DNA of 9,206 bases from W0P28-013 sp963638355 (GCA_963638355.1 CAVHRT010000071.1:1-9206); one strand, 5' to 3'. Shown: positions 1 to 6,224, numbered from the stretch's first letter. Notes: generated by a model from the sequence alone, not told the origin. Numbers and translations are program-made.

Positions 1-10
1 CTTCAAGACC

Positions 11-841
11 ATGCACCCGCAAGTGGCGTATGTGGAATTTCACAACCGCATGAGTGCCATCGAAGGCATGCATTGCTATGGATTTTACACGCTTTTTCTG
101 AAAGAGACCAAGGGCTGCATCATCAACTACGGGCAGACGCAATACGACTTCGACTGCGAAACCATTGTGAGCCTCGCGCCAGGTCAAACCATCGAGACTC
201 ACGCAGTGCCTGGCGTGCCAAAACATGCCATTGGTGTGCTGTTTCACCCCGATTTTTTGAGCGGGACAACGCTCGAAAAGAAGATGCGCGATTATTCATT
301 TTTCTCATATGCCAGCAACGAGGCGCTGCACCTTTCGGCCGACGAGGTGCAAGTGGTGCGCAACTGCATGCACATCATCGAAGTGGAACTGCAGCACCCA
401 ATCGATCGGCATTCGCGCGGACTGATAATCACCAATCTGGAGCTGCTGCTCGACTATTGTATGCGTTTCTACGAGCGCCAATTTGTCACTCGGCAGGAGT
501 TGAACAAGGACGCGCTGCAGCGTTTCGACGAACTGCTGAACGAATACATCAACTCGGGCAGAACGGCCACCGAAGGCATTCCAGCGGTGAAGTTTTTCGC
601 CGATTGCGTGCATCTGTCGCCCAACTATTTTGGCGATATGGTGAAAGCCGAAACGGGCAAGTCGGCGCAGGAATACATCGCCCTGCGACTTTTTGAACAT
701 GCTAAACGTCAATTGACGCATTCGTCGCTGACTATCAAGCAGGTAGCGCTGCAAACGGGCTTCCAATATCCGCAGCATTTTGTGCGATTTTTCAAACGTC
801 ACGCTGGCGTCACACCAACCGAATTTCGCAAGAAAGTGTGA
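11..841 (+). CDS. AraC-family transcriptional regulator (5' end possibly outside window)
   Basis: DNA-binding transcription regulator of the AraC/XylS family. The C-terminal third carries the two helix-turn-helix units typical of the family: the first at about residues 192-216 (AVKFFADCVHLSPNYFGDMV), the second at about 241-265, followed by the family signature around FxRxFKRHAGVTPTEFR. The N-terminal ~150 residues form a cupin-like effector-sensing region of the AraC_binding kind, with no recognisable ligand signature. The ATG at 11 gives 276 aa, slightly short for this group (usually about 280-300), and the frame stays open to the window edge (codons TTC AAG ACC precede it), so the true start may lie upstream. 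It ends 54 bases before the flavodoxin gene on the same strand. From what I know of Bacteroidota genomes, such regulators often sit beside flavodoxins, aldo/keto reductases and CMD proteins, so it probably controls the next genes; this is inference. Confidence 0.9.
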   Translation: MHPQVAYVEFHNRMSAIEGMHCYGFYTLFLKETKGCIINYGQTQYDFDCETIVSLAPGQTIETHAVPGVPKHAIGVLFHPDFLSGTTLEKKMRDYSFFSYASNEALHLSADEVQVVRNCMHIIEVELQHPIDRHSRGLIITNLELLLDYCMRFYERQFVTRQELNKDALQRFDELLNEYINSGRTATEGIPAVKFFADCVHLSPNYFGDMVKAETGKSAQEYIALRLFEHAKRQLTHSSLTIKQVALQTGFQYPQHFVRFFKRHAGVTPTEFRKKV

Positions 842-895
842 AATTTTTGTAGTGAAAAAATCTTTTGTCTTTACTCTTTAATCTTTATTCCAAAA

Positions 896-1423
896 ATGAA
901 AAAACTAATCATTTCAATCTTTGCAATTATGGCAACAATTTTGTCAACCCAAGCCGCCGACAAAGTGCTGGTGGCATATTTCTCCGCGACGGGCACAACC
1001 AAAGCCGCCGCCGAACTCGTAGCGCGCGCCACCCATGGCGAACTGATGGCTATTGAGCCTGCAAAAGCCTACACCTCGGCCGATTTGAACTGGCACAATC
1101 AGCAGTCGCGCTCGTCGGTGGAGATGAACGACCCAGCCGCGCGCCCAGCAATCAAAAAATCGAAGGAAACCCTCGATGGTTACAGCACCATTTACCTCGG
1201 TTTCCCCATTTGGTGGTATGTTGCGCCGCGCATCATCAACACATTTCTGGAGGTATACGATTTTACGGGGAAAACCATCATTCCGTTTGCTACATCGGGC
1301 AGCAGCAACATCAGCGGAGCGGTAAAAGCCCTTCGCCAAACCTATCCAACGCTGAAAATTGACGACGGTCGCCTGCTCAATTCCACCTCGTACGACGATA
1401 TTGTGAAGTGGACGAAAAGATAA
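896..1423 (+). CDS. Exported flavodoxin-family protein
   Basis: Small FMN-binding electron-transfer protein of the flavodoxin fold, 175 aa, close to the usual size plus a signal peptide. Residues 1-20 (MKKLIISIFAIMATILSTQA) form a Sec signal peptide with a Lys-rich start, hydrophobic core and an AxA-like cleavage site before ADK, so the mature protein should act in the periplasm; there is no lipobox. The first strand KVLVAYFSATGTTK contains the FMN phosphate loop SATGTT (about residues 30-35). GFPIWWYVAP (102-111) supplies the aromatic residues that normally flank the isoalloxazine ring, and FATSGSSNISG (131-141) is the third flavin loop. The ATG at 896 is the only start giving this signal peptide. 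It follows the AraC gene by 54 bases and precedes the CMD-cupin gene by about 160 bases. The electron partner is unknown; an exported flavodoxin needs a reductant that cannot be seen here. Confidence 0.92.
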   Translation: MKKLIISIFAIMATILSTQAADKVLVAYFSATGTTKAAAELVARATHGELMAIEPAKAYTSADLNWHNQQSRSSVEMNDPAARPAIKKSKETLDGYSTIYLGFPIWWYVAPRIINTFLEVYDFTGKTIIPFATSGSSNISGAVKALRQTYPTLKIDDGRLLNSTSYDDIVKWTKR

Positions 1424-1479
1424 AAGTTGACAAGTTTAACGCACGAGTTATGGTCTGTGAGGTAAAAATCAATTTTTCA

Positions 1480-1505
1480 TTTGAAAATTTGAAGATTTGA
1501 AAATT
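1480..1505. repeat. Short-period TTTGAAAA/TTTGAAGA repeat
   Basis: Three consecutive 8-base units TTTGAAAA, TTTGAAGA, TTTGAAAA lie between the flavodoxin and CMD-cupin genes. The 19-base string from 1487 to 1505 recurs exactly, in the same orientation, at 6147-6165 in front of udk. Such AT-rich short-period sequences are frequent between genes in Bacteroidales; no function is assigned. Confidence 0.7.
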
Positions 1506-1508
1506 ACG

Positions 1509-1535
1509 GTGCGGTGAGCCTGTCGAACCGCGCAC
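1509..1535. repeat. REP-like GC-rich palindrome
   Basis: A GC-rich imperfect inverted repeat in an otherwise AT-rich gap: left arm GTGCGGT (1509-1515), loop GAGCCTGTCGA, right arm ACCGCGCAC (1527-1535), with a two-base bulge in the right arm. The core GTGAGCCTGTCGAAC resembles a dispersed intergenic palindrome family (TGAGCCTGTCGAA) that I recall from many bacterial genomes, including Bacteroidota. It has no T-tract after it, so it is not a typical intrinsic terminator. It might still affect readthrough from the flavodoxin gene or mRNA stability. Confidence 0.5.
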
Positions 1536-1555
1536 TATCCAACATTGTCGCGAAA

Positions 1556-1587
1556 ATTGTCAATCATCAATTGTCAATTATCAATTG
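1556..1587. repeat. 14-base tandem repeat overlapping an alternative start
   Basis: Two adjacent 14-base units, ATTGTCAATCATCA (1556-1569) and ATTGTCAATTATCA (1570-1583), differ at one position, and a third partial unit ATTG follows. The TTG at 1585-1587, a possible alternative start of the CMD-cupin gene, is part of this repeat, which argues for the ATG at 1597 as the true start. Confidence 0.75.
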
Positions 1588-1596
1588 AAAAATTCT

Positions 1597-2652
1597 ATGA
1601 TCTTAAGATTTAAACAATTCCTGCTAGCGGCACTTGCATTCTGCATTTCGGCTAGCGCACAAAACATTATGAACGCAACAAATCAACTCTCTCCACAACA
1701 GCAAAGTCTCGCCACTTTGGCGGCTTACGAGGCTGTCGGAAACATTGCAGCTTTGCCCGATGCTATCAATACGGCATTCGATAACGGTCTGACTATCAAT
1801 CAGATAAAAGAAGTTTTCTCGCATCTTTACGCTTACACTGGTTTTCCGCGTTCGCTGAAGGCGCTCGGCGCACTGCAGCAGGTCATTGCCGATCGCGAAA
1901 AGGCTGGAATTGCCACAGAAACTGGCGCAGAAGCCTCACCGCTGCCTGCCAATTACGATGCGCTGACGCAAGGCACTGCGGTGCAAACGCAACTCTGCGG
2001 GCGCGCATTTCGCTATGATTTTTGTCCTGCCGAGGATTATTATCTGAAGGCGCATCTTTTTGGCGACATTTTCGCGCGCGATGTGCTTACTGCCGAGCAG
2101 CGCGAGTTGGTGACGGTGAGCGCATTGTCGGCCATGCATGGCACTGATCCGCAACTCAATTCGCATAAACAGATTGCCCAGCGCGCTGGACTTTCGGCCG
2201 AAACGGTGGAGGCGGCTGCCAAATTGGCGCGTATTTTGGGCGAAAAAAGTCGGCTCCGTTTCCCAATTGGCAACGAAAATTCGGCGTATGCGCAGTATTT
2301 CGTCGGACAGTCGTATCTGGCGCCAATTGCCGATGGTGTGAGCAATGTAACTTTCGAACCTGGCTGCCGCAACAATTGGCATATTCACCACGATGCGCGC
2401 CAAATTTTGATTTGCGTGTCGGGAGAGGGCTGGTATCAGGAGTGGGGCAAACCTGCGCAAAAACTGCACCCTGGCGATGTGGTCGACATTCCTGTGGGCG
2501 TGAAACATTGGCACGGCGCCGCCAGCGATAGTTGGTTCCAGCACTTCGTGACGCACATTGCCACTGCGCCGCTCGCTGGCGACACCAAAACAGGCAACGA
2601 ATGGCTCGAACCAGTCACAGACGAGGAGTACAATAACTTAATGACTTATTGA
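1597..2652 (+). CDS. Exported carboxymuconolactone decarboxylase-cupin fusion protein
   Basis: Two-part protein of 351 aa from the ATG at 1597; an in-frame TTG at 1585 would add four residues (MKNS) but lies in a tandem repeat. The N-terminus MILRFKQFLLAALAFCISASA is a likely Sec signal peptide. Counting from TTG, residues ~40-100 and ~152-218 are two CMD/AhpD-like all-helical repeats (IKEVFSHLYAYTGFPRSLKAL; TAEQRELVTVSALSAMHG). Neither carries the CxxC pair of peroxidase-type AhpD. Residues ~250-325 are a cupin: GCRNNWHIHHDARQ gives metal-ligand candidates H266 and H268 with Gln273 at the usual Glu position, and GDVVDIPVGVKHWHG gives H308. As I recall, Gln at that place is common in CMD-associated cupins, so the site is probably intact. 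The substrate is unknown; the name comes from the family and does not imply muconolactone metabolism. It lies downstream of the AraC and flavodoxin genes, which suggests an exported redox or detoxification role (inference). Confidence 0.9.
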   Translation: MILRFKQFLLAALAFCISASAQNIMNATNQLSPQQQSLATLAAYEAVGNIAALPDAINTAFDNGLTINQIKEVFSHLYAYTGFPRSLKALGALQQVIADREKAGIATETGAEASPLPANYDALTQGTAVQTQLCGRAFRYDFCPAEDYYLKAHLFGDIFARDVLTAEQRELVTVSALSAMHGTDPQLNSHKQIAQRAGLSAETVEAAAKLARILGEKSRLRFPIGNENSAYAQYFVGQSYLAPIADGVSNVTFEPGCRNNWHIHHDARQILICVSGEGWYQEWGKPAQKLHPGDVVDIPVGVKHWHGAASDSWFQHFVTHIATAPLAGDTKTGNEWLEPVTDEEYNNLMTY

Positions 2653-2680
2653 TTTAATGCTCGGCTTTTGCGTTAGTTTG
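2649..2680 (+). promoter_or_regulatory. Possible Bacteroidota-type promoter of the Dxs-like gene
   Basis: TTAGTTTG at 2673-2680 differs by one base from the Bacteroidota -7 element TAnnTTTG, and TTG at 2649-2651, with a 21-base spacer, fits the -33 element. The site overlaps the stop codon of the CMD-cupin gene and would give a leader of about 45 bases, AT-rich (TTATTATTTATTATTC and similar). A purine run AGAAGAG directly before the ATG at 2731 is a weak ribosome-binding candidate. The match is imperfect, so this is a tentative call. Confidence 0.35.
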
Positions 2681-2730
2681 CAAAAATTATTATTTATTAT
2701 TCATTTTTAATTATTTATTTCCCAGAAGAG

Positions 2731-4488
2731 ATGGTTTTAGAAAAAATAAACGGTCCGCAAGATATTAAATGCTTGAACAGTAGTGAGTTACGACAACTCG
2801 CCGACGAAACGCGTCATCATCTTTTGCAAAAGGTGAGCGAACATGGCGGACATATTGGGCCAAATCTTGGCATGGTCGAAGCCACTGTGGCACTGCATTT
2901 TGTGTTCGATTCGCCAACCGACAAAATCGTGTTCGATGTGTCGCACCAGAGTTATCCGCACAAAATCTTGACTGGCCGAAAGGAGGCTTTCATGGACGCT
3001 GCGCACTACGATGATGTGTCGGGTTATAGCGAGCCTTCGGAGAGCGAGCACGATCATTTTGTGATTGGACACACCAGCACCAGCGTCAGTTTGGCATGCG
3101 GTTTGGCCAAGGCGCGCGATCTGCAAGGCGGTCACGAGAATGTGATTGCCGTGATTGGCGATGGCTCGCTCAGCGGTGGCGAGGCGCTCGAAGGACTCGA
3201 TGTGGCTGGCTCCGAACTGCAGAGCAACCTCATCATCATCGTTAACGATAACCAAATGTCGATTGCCGAAAATCATGGCGGAATCTACAAAAATCTGCAA
3301 TTGCTGCGCCAAACCAACGGTCAAGCGCCTTGCAACCTGTTCCGCGCCATGGGCTTGGACTATCTGTATGTGGCCGATGGGAATGACATTGACGCACTGA
3401 TTTCGGCTTTTCAGAAGGTGAAAAACATCGATCACCCGATAGTGGTCCACATCAATACGCTGAAGGGCAAAGGGCTGCCATACGCCGAAAAAGATAAGGA
3501 GAGTTGGCACTGGAGCGTGCCGTTCGATCTGCCCACGGGTAAGCCGAAAGTGGCGCATTCTGGCGAAGATTATGGCGCGCTTACTGCTGAATATCTGCTC
3601 GATAAAATGCCATCGCATCCCGAACTTTTTGCCATCACTTCTGGTACGCCAACGGTGTTTGGCTTCACCAAAGAACGCCGCCAACGTGCTGGACGTCAGC
3701 TTGTTGATGTCGGCATAGCCGAAGAGACGGCAGTGGCGTTGGCATCGGGCGCAGCCAAACGTGGTGCGAAACCCGTGTGGGGCGTCTACAGCACATTCAT
3801 TCAGCGCACCTACGACCAGCTGCAGCAAGATCTCTGCATCAACGACAATCCCGCGCTGCTGCTTGTTTTCTGGGGCGGATTGGAGAGCATGAACGACGTG
3901 ACGCACACCTGTTTTTACGACATTCCGCTGCTCATGAACATTCCAAACCTCGTCTATCTGGCGCCAACTTGTCGCGAGGAGTATTTTGCCATGATGGATT
4001 GGGCGATAGGCTATCGTCAGCATCCCGTCGCTATTCGTGTGCCTGTGAATGGCGTGATTAGCCGCGCAACTTCGATTGATTCCGCGCGCGATTGGTCAGT
4101 GCCGCACTATGAGGTGGCGCACCGTGGTAGCCGCGTGGCGATTCTTGGCTTGGGCAGTTTCTTCCAACTTGGCGAAAATCTGCAACAGGCACTTGCCGCT
4201 GATGGCATCGATGCCACGCTCATCAATCCGCAAATAATCACGCAACTCGATGTCGAAACGCTCGAAGCGCTCAAAAAAGATCATTCGCTAGTCATTACGC
4301 TCGAAGATGGGCAGGTCGATGGTGGCTGGGGCGAGAAGATTGCGCGTTTCTACGGCGATAGCTCCATGCGTGTGCTAGTGCGTGGTGAGCGCAAACAGTT
4401 CGAAGATCGCTTCAAACTTGCCGATCTGCTCTCTGCTAATCGTCTCACTCTGCCGCAGTTGGTTGAAGATGTGAAAGCACTGATTTAA
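2731..4488 (+). CDS. Divergent 1-deoxy-D-xylulose-5-phosphate synthase-like (transketolase superfamily) protein
   Basis: Thiamine-diphosphate enzyme of the Dxs/transketolase superfamily, 585 aa (typical Dxs is about 620-640). Dxs joins pyruvate and glyceraldehyde 3-phosphate to make DXP, the entry to the MEP isoprenoid pathway. Preserved Dxs-type landmarks: H41 in GGHIGPNLGMVE, SHQSYPHKILTGR with H72, GHTSTSVSLA, the cofactor-metal motif GDG (143-145) with NDN (172-174), the AEKD segment after KGKGLPYAEKD, the catalytic Glu331 (GIAEETAVALASG), and YSTFIQRTYDQ with R359. Differences: canonical AEQHAV is AEETAV; canonical DRAGxVGxDGxTHxG is FWGGLESMNDVTHTC, so the substrate-contacting Arg is Trp381; VRYPRG is IRVPVN (R436 kept, second Arg lost); the segment after NDN is about 30 residues shorter; and the C-terminal GLPDxF region is replaced. 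I therefore read it as a Dxs paralogue that may use another acceptor. A strong terminator follows 25 bases after the stop. Confidence 0.85.
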   Translation: MVLEKINGPQDIKCLNSSELRQLADETRHHLLQKVSEHGGHIGPNLGMVEATVALHFVFDSPTDKIVFDVSHQSYPHKILTGRKEAFMDAAHYDDVSGYSEPSESEHDHFVIGHTSTSVSLACGLAKARDLQGGHENVIAVIGDGSLSGGEALEGLDVAGSELQSNLIIIVNDNQMSIAENHGGIYKNLQLLRQTNGQAPCNLFRAMGLDYLYVADGNDIDALISAFQKVKNIDHPIVVHINTLKGKGLPYAEKDKESWHWSVPFDLPTGKPKVAHSGEDYGALTAEYLLDKMPSHPELFAITSGTPTVFGFTKERRQRAGRQLVDVGIAEETAVALASGAAKRGAKPVWGVYSTFIQRTYDQLQQDLCINDNPALLLVFWGGLESMNDVTHTCFYDIPLLMNIPNLVYLAPTCREEYFAMMDWAIGYRQHPVAIRVPVNGVISRATSIDSARDWSVPHYEVAHRGSRVAILGLGSFFQLGENLQQALAADGIDATLINPQIITQLDVETLEALKKDHSLVITLEDGQVDGGWGEKIARFYGDSSMRVLVRGERKQFEDRFKLADLLSANRLTLPQLVEDVKALI

Positions 4489-4502
4489 GCTGAAAATCTT
4501 AG

Positions 4503-4547
4503 AAAAAAATGGTAGGAACGCACTTTTGTCGCGTTCCTATTTTTTTT
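4503..4547 (+). terminator. Strong intrinsic terminator, possibly bidirectional
   Basis: Perfect 9-bp stem TAGGAACGC (4513-4521) / GCGTTCCTA (4531-4539) with a 9-base loop, followed by eight T residues (4540-4547). It begins 25 bases after the Dxs-like stop codon and should end that transcript. On the other side, seven A residues (4503-4509) give a T-tract on the minus strand, offset by three bases from the stem. The same hairpin could therefore also stop the convergent minus-strand transcript that ends with the exonuclease gene. Confidence 0.88.
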
Positions 4548-4563
4548 GATGTTTGCTCTATCA

Positions 4564-4630
4564 GGTGGTCACTTTTTCAAATTTTGTGTCCGTTCGAGTG
4601 GACACTTTTCCATATAAAATGCACTTTTTG
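4564..4630. repeat. TGGNCACTTTT repeat cluster, possible insertion-sequence end remnant
   Basis: In the gap between the convergent genes there are three related words: TGGTCACTTTTTC (4566-4578), TGGACACTTTTCC (4599-4611) and a weaker TGCACTTTTTG (4620-4630). The second overlaps a 6-bp inverted repeat, GTGTCC (4586-4591) / GGACAC (4600-4605), followed by TTTT. Arrays of TGGNCACTTT-like direct repeats are what I recall at the ends of IS21-family elements. No istA or istB coding sequence is present, so at most this is a stranded end or a decayed copy. An alternative is a second weak terminator hairpin. Confidence 0.35.
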
Positions 4631-4676
4631 TTGGGCAAATTTTGTCAATTTCTTTTCACCGGTTTTTGATGAAAAA

Positions 4677-5438
4677 CTACTCTACATGCGTCACATTCGC
4701 GGGGTCGAGTAGTGGCATGGCGTTGAGGCGGAGGAAGACTTGCGCGGTAGCAACCACATCTTTTTCGCAATAGATGGCGATGCGCTGCAGGTCGTGTTGC
4801 TCGTAGTAGACCGTCGCTACTTGGCTGCCGTCGATGTCGTCTTTGGGCGTGGCAATGCCGAACAGCGCGCAAAGCAGTTTCAGCGAAGTGAAACTTTTGT
4901 AGTCGCCAAATTTCCAAAGTTCGAGCGTGTCGAGGTAAGGCGTTTCCCATGGTTTCAGTCCAGCCACATCGAGCACGGGCGGCAGCGGCATGCCGTGGAC
5001 CAGCATTCGGCGGCAGATGAACGGCACATCAAACTCTTTGATGTTGTGCCCACAAAGCAGCAAACCACCTTTTTTGATCTTGCGTTTTTTCTGAAAATCG
5101 GCAAGCATCGCCACAAAACCGCGCAGAATTTTAGCCTCGTCGTCATCGGCAAACGAGCGCGTGCGCATCAAGCGATTGCCATCTTTGTCGGAATAGATGT
5201 AACCGACTGATATACAGACTATTTTTGCAAATTCACTGAAAATTCCACCGCCATTTCTGAGTGCGTAATCGGCAGTTTCGTCGGCAGTGAAACGGTCGGG
5301 CATGCGGCGCTGCAGAGTCTCGAATTTTTCGTTCCAAAGATGTTGCATCTCGGGCGAAAAATCCGCCAGCGATGCCACTCCAGGCACAGTTTCAATATCG
5401 AAAAAAAGTATGCGATCGAGTGATTTGTCGTCGTACAT
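4677..5438 (-). CDS. DEDDy-type 3'-5' exonuclease (polB exonuclease-like)
   Basis: Predicted 3'-5' exonuclease with an RNase H-like fold, 253 aa, related to the proofreading domain of family B DNA polymerases (the DNA_pol_B_exo2 group) but without a polymerase domain. All catalytic motifs are visible: ExoI FDIET with D14 and E16, ExoII HNIKEFDVPF with D137, and ExoIII YCEKD with Y223 and D227. The Y-x3-D form places it in the DEDDy class, which uses two metal ions to remove nucleotides from 3' ends. No signal peptide, so cytoplasmic. Between ExoI and ExoII there is a basic stretch QKKRKIKK (116-123) that could contact nucleic acid. It begins 54 bases after the udk stop on the same strand with no evident promoter in the gap, so it is probably cotranscribed with udk. 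Whether the substrate is DNA or RNA cannot be told from sequence. Confidence 0.9.
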   Translation of the reverse strand: MYDDKSLDRILFFDIETVPGVASLADFSPEMQHLWNEKFETLQRRMPDRFTADETADYALRNGGGIFSEFAKIVCISVGYIYSDKDGNRLMRTRSFADDDEAKILRGFVAMLADFQKKRKIKKGGLLLCGHNIKEFDVPFICRRMLVHGMPLPPVLDVAGLKPWETPYLDTLELWKFGDYKSFTSLKLLCALFGIATPKDDIDGSQVATVYYEQHDLQRIAIYCEKDVVATAQVFLRLNAMPLLDPANVTHVE

Positions 5439-5492
5439 AATAGGCTAAATTTTGAGGTTATTTTTGGGTTGTTTGCGTTGATTTACAGCGTT

Positions 5493-6143
5493 TTACGCTT
5501 TTTCTGCCTCTTTTTTAGGCTTGTTGGGGTGTTCAATGCCGATAGCTTTGGCAATGTACATGGTCAGCAGGTCGATGGCCACTTGGTTGTTGCCACCCTG
5601 CGGCACAATCACATCAGCGTAGCGTTTCGATGGCTCGATAAACTGCTCGTGCATTGGTTTCACAGTGTTTTCGTAGCGTTCCATCACGCGATCGATCGAG
5701 CGGCCGCGTTCCACAATGTCGCGTTTTATCACGCGCATCAGGCGGTCATCGGCATCGGCATCGACAAAAATTTTCATGTCCATCAGATTGCGTAACTTGC
5801 TGTTAGTCAGTACCAAAATGCCTTCGACAATCACCACTTCGCAAGGCTTCACAAGCACTGTTTCGGTCGAGCGTGTGCAGGTGATGTACGAGTAGATGGG
5901 CTGTTCGATGCTTTTGCCCGCTTTCAGGTCTTTCACCTGCTTGATGAGCAGCTCGAATTCCACCGAATCTGGGTGGTCGAAGTTCATTTCGAGACGCTCC
6001 TCGAGTGGCAGATTCGACGCGTCGCGGTAGTACGAATCCTGCGGAAGCACCGCTACTTCGCCTTTTGGCAGTTGTTCGATGATTTTGCGCACAACGGTGG
6101 TTTTGCCCGAACCAGTGCCGCCAGCTATTCCGATAATCAGCAT
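5493..6143 (-). CDS. udk: Uridine kinase
   Basis: Phosphorylates uridine and cytidine to UMP and CMP with ATP or GTP, in the pyrimidine salvage pathway, in the cytoplasm. The 216-aa length is normal for bacterial Udk. The Walker A loop GGTGSGKT is at residues 8-15 right after the start MLIIGIA. DSYYRD and NFDHPDSVE follow and match the family's nucleoside-binding regions, then PIYSYITCTR, the strand VVIVEGILVL, and the lid-like segment KRDIVERGRSIDRVMERYENTVKP. All of these are strongly conserved family segments. It follows meaB with an 81-base gap that holds a good promoter, and is followed after 54 bases by the exonuclease gene. A lysine-rich tail NKPKKEAEKA ends the protein, overlapping a small AGCGT/ACGCT hairpin at the stop codon. 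Confidence 0.96.
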   Translation of the reverse strand: MLIIGIAGGTGSGKTTVVRKIIEQLPKGEVAVLPQDSYYRDASNLPLEERLEMNFDHPDSVEFELLIKQVKDLKAGKSIEQPIYSYITCTRSTETVLVKPCEVVIVEGILVLTNSKLRNLMDMKIFVDADADDRLMRVIKRDIVERGRSIDRVMERYENTVKPMHEQFIEPSKRYADVIVPQGGNNQVAIDLLTMYIAKAIGIEHPNKPKKEAEKA

Positions 6144-6146
6144 TTT

Positions 6147-6174
6147 ATTTGAAGATTTGAAAATTTGAAGATTG
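6147..6174. repeat. Short-period TTTGAAGA/TTTGAAAA repeat in the udk leader
   Basis: Three 8-base units TTTGAAGA, TTTGAAAA, TTTGAAGA lie immediately before the udk start on the minus strand. The first 19 bases (6147-6165) are identical to 1487-1505 on the same strand. On the minus strand the repeat would occupy most of the short untranslated leader of udk. Confidence 0.7.
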
Positions 6175-6192
6175 TTCGACCCTCAGAAGTTG

Positions 6193-6224
6193 CAAAGTTA
6201 GATGGAAAAATTGAAAAAAGCAAA
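6193..6224 (-). promoter_or_regulatory. Promoter of udk, Bacteroidota sigma type
   Basis: On the minus strand TTTG (plus coordinates 6221-6224) is followed by a 20-base spacer and then TAACTTTG (6193-6200), an exact match to the Bacteroidota consensus TTTG / TAnnTTTG (-33 / -7). The -33 element begins directly after the meaB stop codon (6225-6227). Transcription would start near 6186 and give a leader of about 42 bases. Confidence 0.65.

Noticed and set aside
305..802. 165-codon minus-strand open frame opposite the AraC gene
   Set aside because: The plus-strand frame encodes both AraC helix-turn-helix units; the reverse protein has no family features.
1427..1455. TTGACA followed by TTATGGT, resembling a sigma-70 promoter
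   Set aside because: The organism appears to be Bacteroidota, whose main sigma factor does not use this consensus; probably chance.
2788..4023. 411-codon minus-strand open frame inside the Dxs-like gene
   Set aside because: Antisense shadow of a well-supported gene; its His/Ile/Val-rich protein has no recognisable domain.
4662..4677. GTTTTT-GATG-AAAAAC hairpin just after the exonuclease stop
   Set aside because: AT-only stem with one G-C pair and no following T-tract on the minus strand; too weak to call a terminator.
4509..4712. 67-codon plus-strand open frame
   Set aside because: It runs through the terminator hairpin, the TGGNCACTTTT repeats and the 3' end of the exonuclease gene; its protein shows no family features.
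5487..5499. AGCGT-TTT-ACGCT hairpin at the udk stop, with a T-tract on the plus strand
   Set aside because: No plus-strand gene precedes it and there is no T-tract on the minus strand where udk is transcribed; the stem is only five pairs.
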